In this document: positions 61,759 to 64,000 of the stretch, one piece after another
Layout: every line of letters starts with the position of its first letter
How positions within the stretch are numbered: position 1 is the stretch's first letter
Origin: Clostridiales bacterium
GTDB taxonomy: Bacteria > Bacillota > Clostridia > Lachnospirales > Lachnospiraceae
Length of the DNA stretch: 64,000 nt
Assembly (NCBI GenBank): GCA_015655075.1
Contig: JAATFT010000006.1
Span: 1 to 64,000, forward strand
Direction: 5' to 3'
The notes under the pieces: generated by a model
Told to the model about the DNA's origin: nothing
Seen by the model: the letters and a program-made list of their open reading frames with translations, nothing else
Databases searched by the model: none
Program-made: the position numbers and the translations under genes

Positions 61759-63468
61759 ATGACGTATTTTCCGGCAAAGTTTACATTTGCCTGGTTAAGG
61801 AGCTGTTATGAATCCGGTGAAGTGACTCCGACAATGGTGGCAGAAGAAATAATTAGAAGAGCGGAAAAGTATGAAGCTTACAACATCTGGATTGTGAAAC
61901 CAAAGATGAGCATGCTGGAAAAATATATAGCTGCGCTTCCTGTTATACCGGATAGTAATCATCCATTGTGGGGGATTCCATTTGCGATAAAAGATAATAT
62001 TGATTTAGAAAAAGTACCGACAACTGCTGCATGTAAAGATTATGAATATATGCCAAAAGAAAATGCCACCGTTGTAGCTAAGCTAATCGCATCAGGCGCT
62101 ATTCCTGTAGGCAAGACCAATTTAGACCAATTTGCTACGGGTTTGGTAGGAACCAGAAGTCCATATGGAGAAGTACATAATGCTTTGCAACCGGAGTTAA
62201 TCAGCGGCGGTTCAAGTTCTGGTTCGGCAGTGGCAGTAGCACTTGGGATGGCAGCTTTTTCTTTAGGAACCGATACCGCCGGTTCCGGCCGTGTTCCGGC
62301 AGCATTAAACTGCCTGGTTGGTTATAAACCGGCTCTGGGAGCCTGGTCTACCAAAGGCGTCGTACCTGCTTGTGCAAGTCTTGATAGCGTAACGGTTTTT
62401 GCCAATAATCTGGAGGATGCACAGGCAGTCAATCTGTCGGTCAGAGGTTTTGATGAAGATTGCTGTTGGTCTAGAAAGTATGCGGTTCCAATCGGGAAAC
62501 TTCCGAAAAAAATCTGCCTGGCGAAGGACAGCATGAAGTTTTATGGACCTTTTGCTGAAATATATAAACAAAAATGGTATCGGGCGTTAGATAGAATCAG
62601 GAACATGGGAATAGAGATTGAATGTATCGATTATTCTATATTTCAAAAAGCTGCGGCCCTTTTATATAATGGTCCGTGGGTAGCGGAGAGATGGGAAGGA
62701 TTAGGTGATTTTGTAGAAGTAAACCGTGAAAAGGTATTTCCGGTTACGGAAAAGATTCTCCGGTCAGGAAGTAATTCTGAGTATACAGCCGTTAAACTAT
62801 TTAAAGCCATGCATAAAATACAGGAATATCGTGCTTTGATAAAGAAAATACTGAAAGACGCCGTTCTGGTCATGCCGACAGCTGGCGGGACCTTTACAAG
62901 AGAACAGGTCAGGGAGAATCCGATAGAGACTAACAGTCAGATGGGTTTATATACGAATCATTGTAATCTTCTTGATCTGTGCGCTGTTGCAGTTCCTACA
63001 GAAAGCGGATGTAATAAAATTCCTTTTGGGATCACGATTTTTGGCTTAGCGGATTCGGAAAATCTGATATTAGGTACGGCAAGGGCTTTTTTGAAAAAGG
63101 AAGCTATGAAAATTGCGGTTTGCGGCTTACATAAAAAGGGATATCCGTTAGAGAGCCAATTGGTAGAACTTGGAGCTATGTATTTAGAGAGTACAAGAAC
63201 AGCTGCATGTTATAAGCTATATGAATTAGATACTATACCGGCAAAACCTGGCATGATTAAGAGTGTGGAGGGAGGAGAATCTATTGCTGTAGATATCTAT
63301 GAAATGCCCATAGAGAATTTTGGGAAGCTAATGCTTCGGATATCTGCACCGTTATGTTTGGGAATGGTAGAACTAAGCAGCGGTGAAAATGTAGCAGGAT
63401 TCCTATGTGAGGATTATCAGACAGCAAAAGCAAAAGATATTACGACATATAGGGCATTTACATTGTAA
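61759..63468 (+). CDS. Allophanate hydrolase-type amidase
   Basis: About 569 residues from ATG 61759 with GAGGAG upstream. The N-terminal amidase-signature domain has the catalytic Lys in GIPFAIKDNID, cis-Ser and Ser nucleophile in ISGGSSSGSAVAVALG and GTDTAGSGRVPAALN. A C-terminal domain (from about 455: AVCGLHKKGYPLESQLVELG to TYRAFTL) is characteristic of AtzF allophanate hydrolases. The known reaction gives ammonia and CO2 from allophanate, but no urea carboxylase lies nearby; the enzyme may act on another N-carboxylated or ureido compound in this sugar operon. It is 88 bases after the M42 gene and last in the operon. Confidence 0.88.
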   Translation: MTYFPAKFTFAWLRSCYESGEVTPTMVAEEIIRRAEKYEAYNIWIVKPKMSMLEKYIAALPVIPDSNHPLWGIPFAIKDNIDLEKVPTTAACKDYEYMPKENATVVAKLIASGAIPVGKTNLDQFATGLVGTRSPYGEVHNALQPELISGGSSSGSAVAVALGMAAFSLGTDTAGSGRVPAALNCLVGYKPALGAWSTKGVVPACASLDSVTVFANNLEDAQAVNLSVRGFDEDCCWSRKYAVPIGKLPKKICLAKDSMKFYGPFAEIYKQKWYRALDRIRNMGIEIECIDYSIFQKAAALLYNGPWVAERWEGLGDFVEVNREKVFPVTEKILRSGSNSEYTAVKLFKAMHKIQEYRALIKKILKDAVLVMPTAGGTFTREQVRENPIETNSQMGLYTNHCNLLDLCAVAVPTESGCNKIPFGITIFGLADSENLILGTARAFLKKEAMKIAVCGLHKKGYPLESQLVELGAMYLESTRTAACYKLYELDTIPAKPGMIKSVEGGESIAVDIYEMPIENFGKLMLRISAPLCLGMVELSSGENVAGFLCEDYQTAKAKDITTYRAFTL

Positions 63469-63559
63469 GGATATTTAATGAGTAGTAGCTTTGGCTGCCA
63501 TCAAGAGTAAGAATGAACCTTACTTTGCAATTATATTTCAACATATCAAAAAACTTTGT

Positions 63560-63637
63560 AGCCATTGCAAATTTTAAAGCAATGGCTTTTCCAATCCATC
63601 TGGAAGAACCAGTTACCAAAACATTTTTTGTCTTATA
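63560..63637 (-). pseudogene. Short-chain dehydrogenase remnant
   Basis: The minus strand reads KNVLVTGSSRWIGKAIALKF, the TGxxxxIG nucleotide-binding start of an SDR, with Trp for the usual Gly. The frame then leaves the family. Only about 25 codons remain, so it is a non-functional fragment. Confidence 0.6.
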
Positions 63638-63654
63638 GGAACTCCGTTTCAATA

Positions 63655-64000
63655 ATTTTTTAGAATTTAAAGAACAGTATAAAATATCCACAAGCACTGT
63701 TCAGGGCAAAATTAGGCATACCTACGCAGTCAGCAATTGCAGAAAAAATCCGGAAAAAAGAGCCGATTATGTATTGGCATTAAAGGGAAATCCGGGAATT
63801 CTGTATGATGATGTACGGATTTATCTAAAGTAGGAAGAGATAAAATGTAAGGTAAAAGAAATCTATATAAAGACAGTGGAGAAGGCCCATGGTCAGGTAG
63901 AGTTAAGAGAATACTACCAAACTGAAAAAATAGAGCGGTTAACACAAAAAGTGCAGTGGAAAGGGGTGAAAAGTACCGGAATGGAGGAAAAGACCATTCT
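63655..64000 (+). pseudogene. Degenerate ISAs1-type transposase fragment, runs off the window
   Basis: Across two frames the sequence reads TQSAIAEKIRKK, then RADYVLALKGNPGILYDDVR, a stop, then VEKAHGQVELREYYQTEKIE and VQWKGVKSTGME. These are the DYVLALKGNQ and HGRxExRxY blocks of ISAs1-family (DDE) transposases. There is at least one frameshift near 63760 and an in-frame TAG at about 63831, so it is inactive. The continuation lies beyond 64000. Confidence 0.7.

Noticed and set aside
1-64000. CRISPR array or cas genes
   Set aside because: The repeats present are foldback units or low-complexity stretches; none form regularly spaced direct repeats with unique spacers, and no cas gene was recognised.

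Overview
The window looks like the chromosome of a spore-forming, anaerobic, low-GC Gram-positive bacterium, most likely Lachnospiraceae (Clostridium cluster XIVa) or a close relative. The evidence is the gene content: SpoIIID sporulation regulators, an adenosylcobalamin-dependent ribonucleotide reductase, a NusG-domain-II protein, a Gx-type transporter and FMN-linked surface proteins, and a rpmG-secE-nusG-rplKAJL-rpoBC cluster. No rRNA, tRNA or CRISPR array was seen.

Layout. 0-9 kb: housekeeping and small genes (M29 aminopeptidase, GT2 glycosyltransferase, PAP2-like protein, dtd, cysK, NusG_II protein, FMN-binding protein, thioesterase) with a truncated peptide deformylase remnant. 9-29 kb: a sporulation locus. 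An intact spoIIID paralog is followed by the 5' part of a second, canonical-looking spoIIID gene. Its 3' part lies 18.4 kb downstream in the same orientation. The two parts share a 14-base core, and joining them there restores an 89-residue SpoIIID in frame. The DNA between carries a large SpoIVCA-like serine recombinase, a possible directionality factor, a sugar ABC transporter with alpha-L-fucosidase, two LacI regulators, CorA, two nucleobase permeases, a GntR-ABC unit and a PocR/HD-GYP protein. This is the arrangement of a skin-type intervening element, but in spoIIID rather than sigK.

29.8-36 kb: a likely flavin-based extracellular electron transfer locus (Ndh2-type dehydrogenase, polyprenyl synthase, PplA-like lipoprotein, ApbE, Gx transporter). 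37-49.4 kb: the ribosomal protein and RNA polymerase cluster, with two L1-binding-site look-alikes, an L10 leader and recognisable promoters. 49.6-52 kb: class II ribonucleotide reductase behind a consensus promoter and two NrdR-like boxes 31 bp apart. 52-63.5 kb: a DeoR-type regulator and a divergent nine-gene catabolic operon (sugar ABC transporter, SDR, FGGY kinase, HAD phosphatase, BtpA/SgcQ protein, M42 peptidase-like protein, allophanate-hydrolase-type amidase) of unknown substrate. The last 500 bases hold degraded SDR and ISAs1-type transposase remnants.

At least three unrelated families of long foldback repeats, about 165 bp in full form with about 70-bp short forms in two of them, are scattered between genes, including between rpoB and rpoC and inside the transporter operons.
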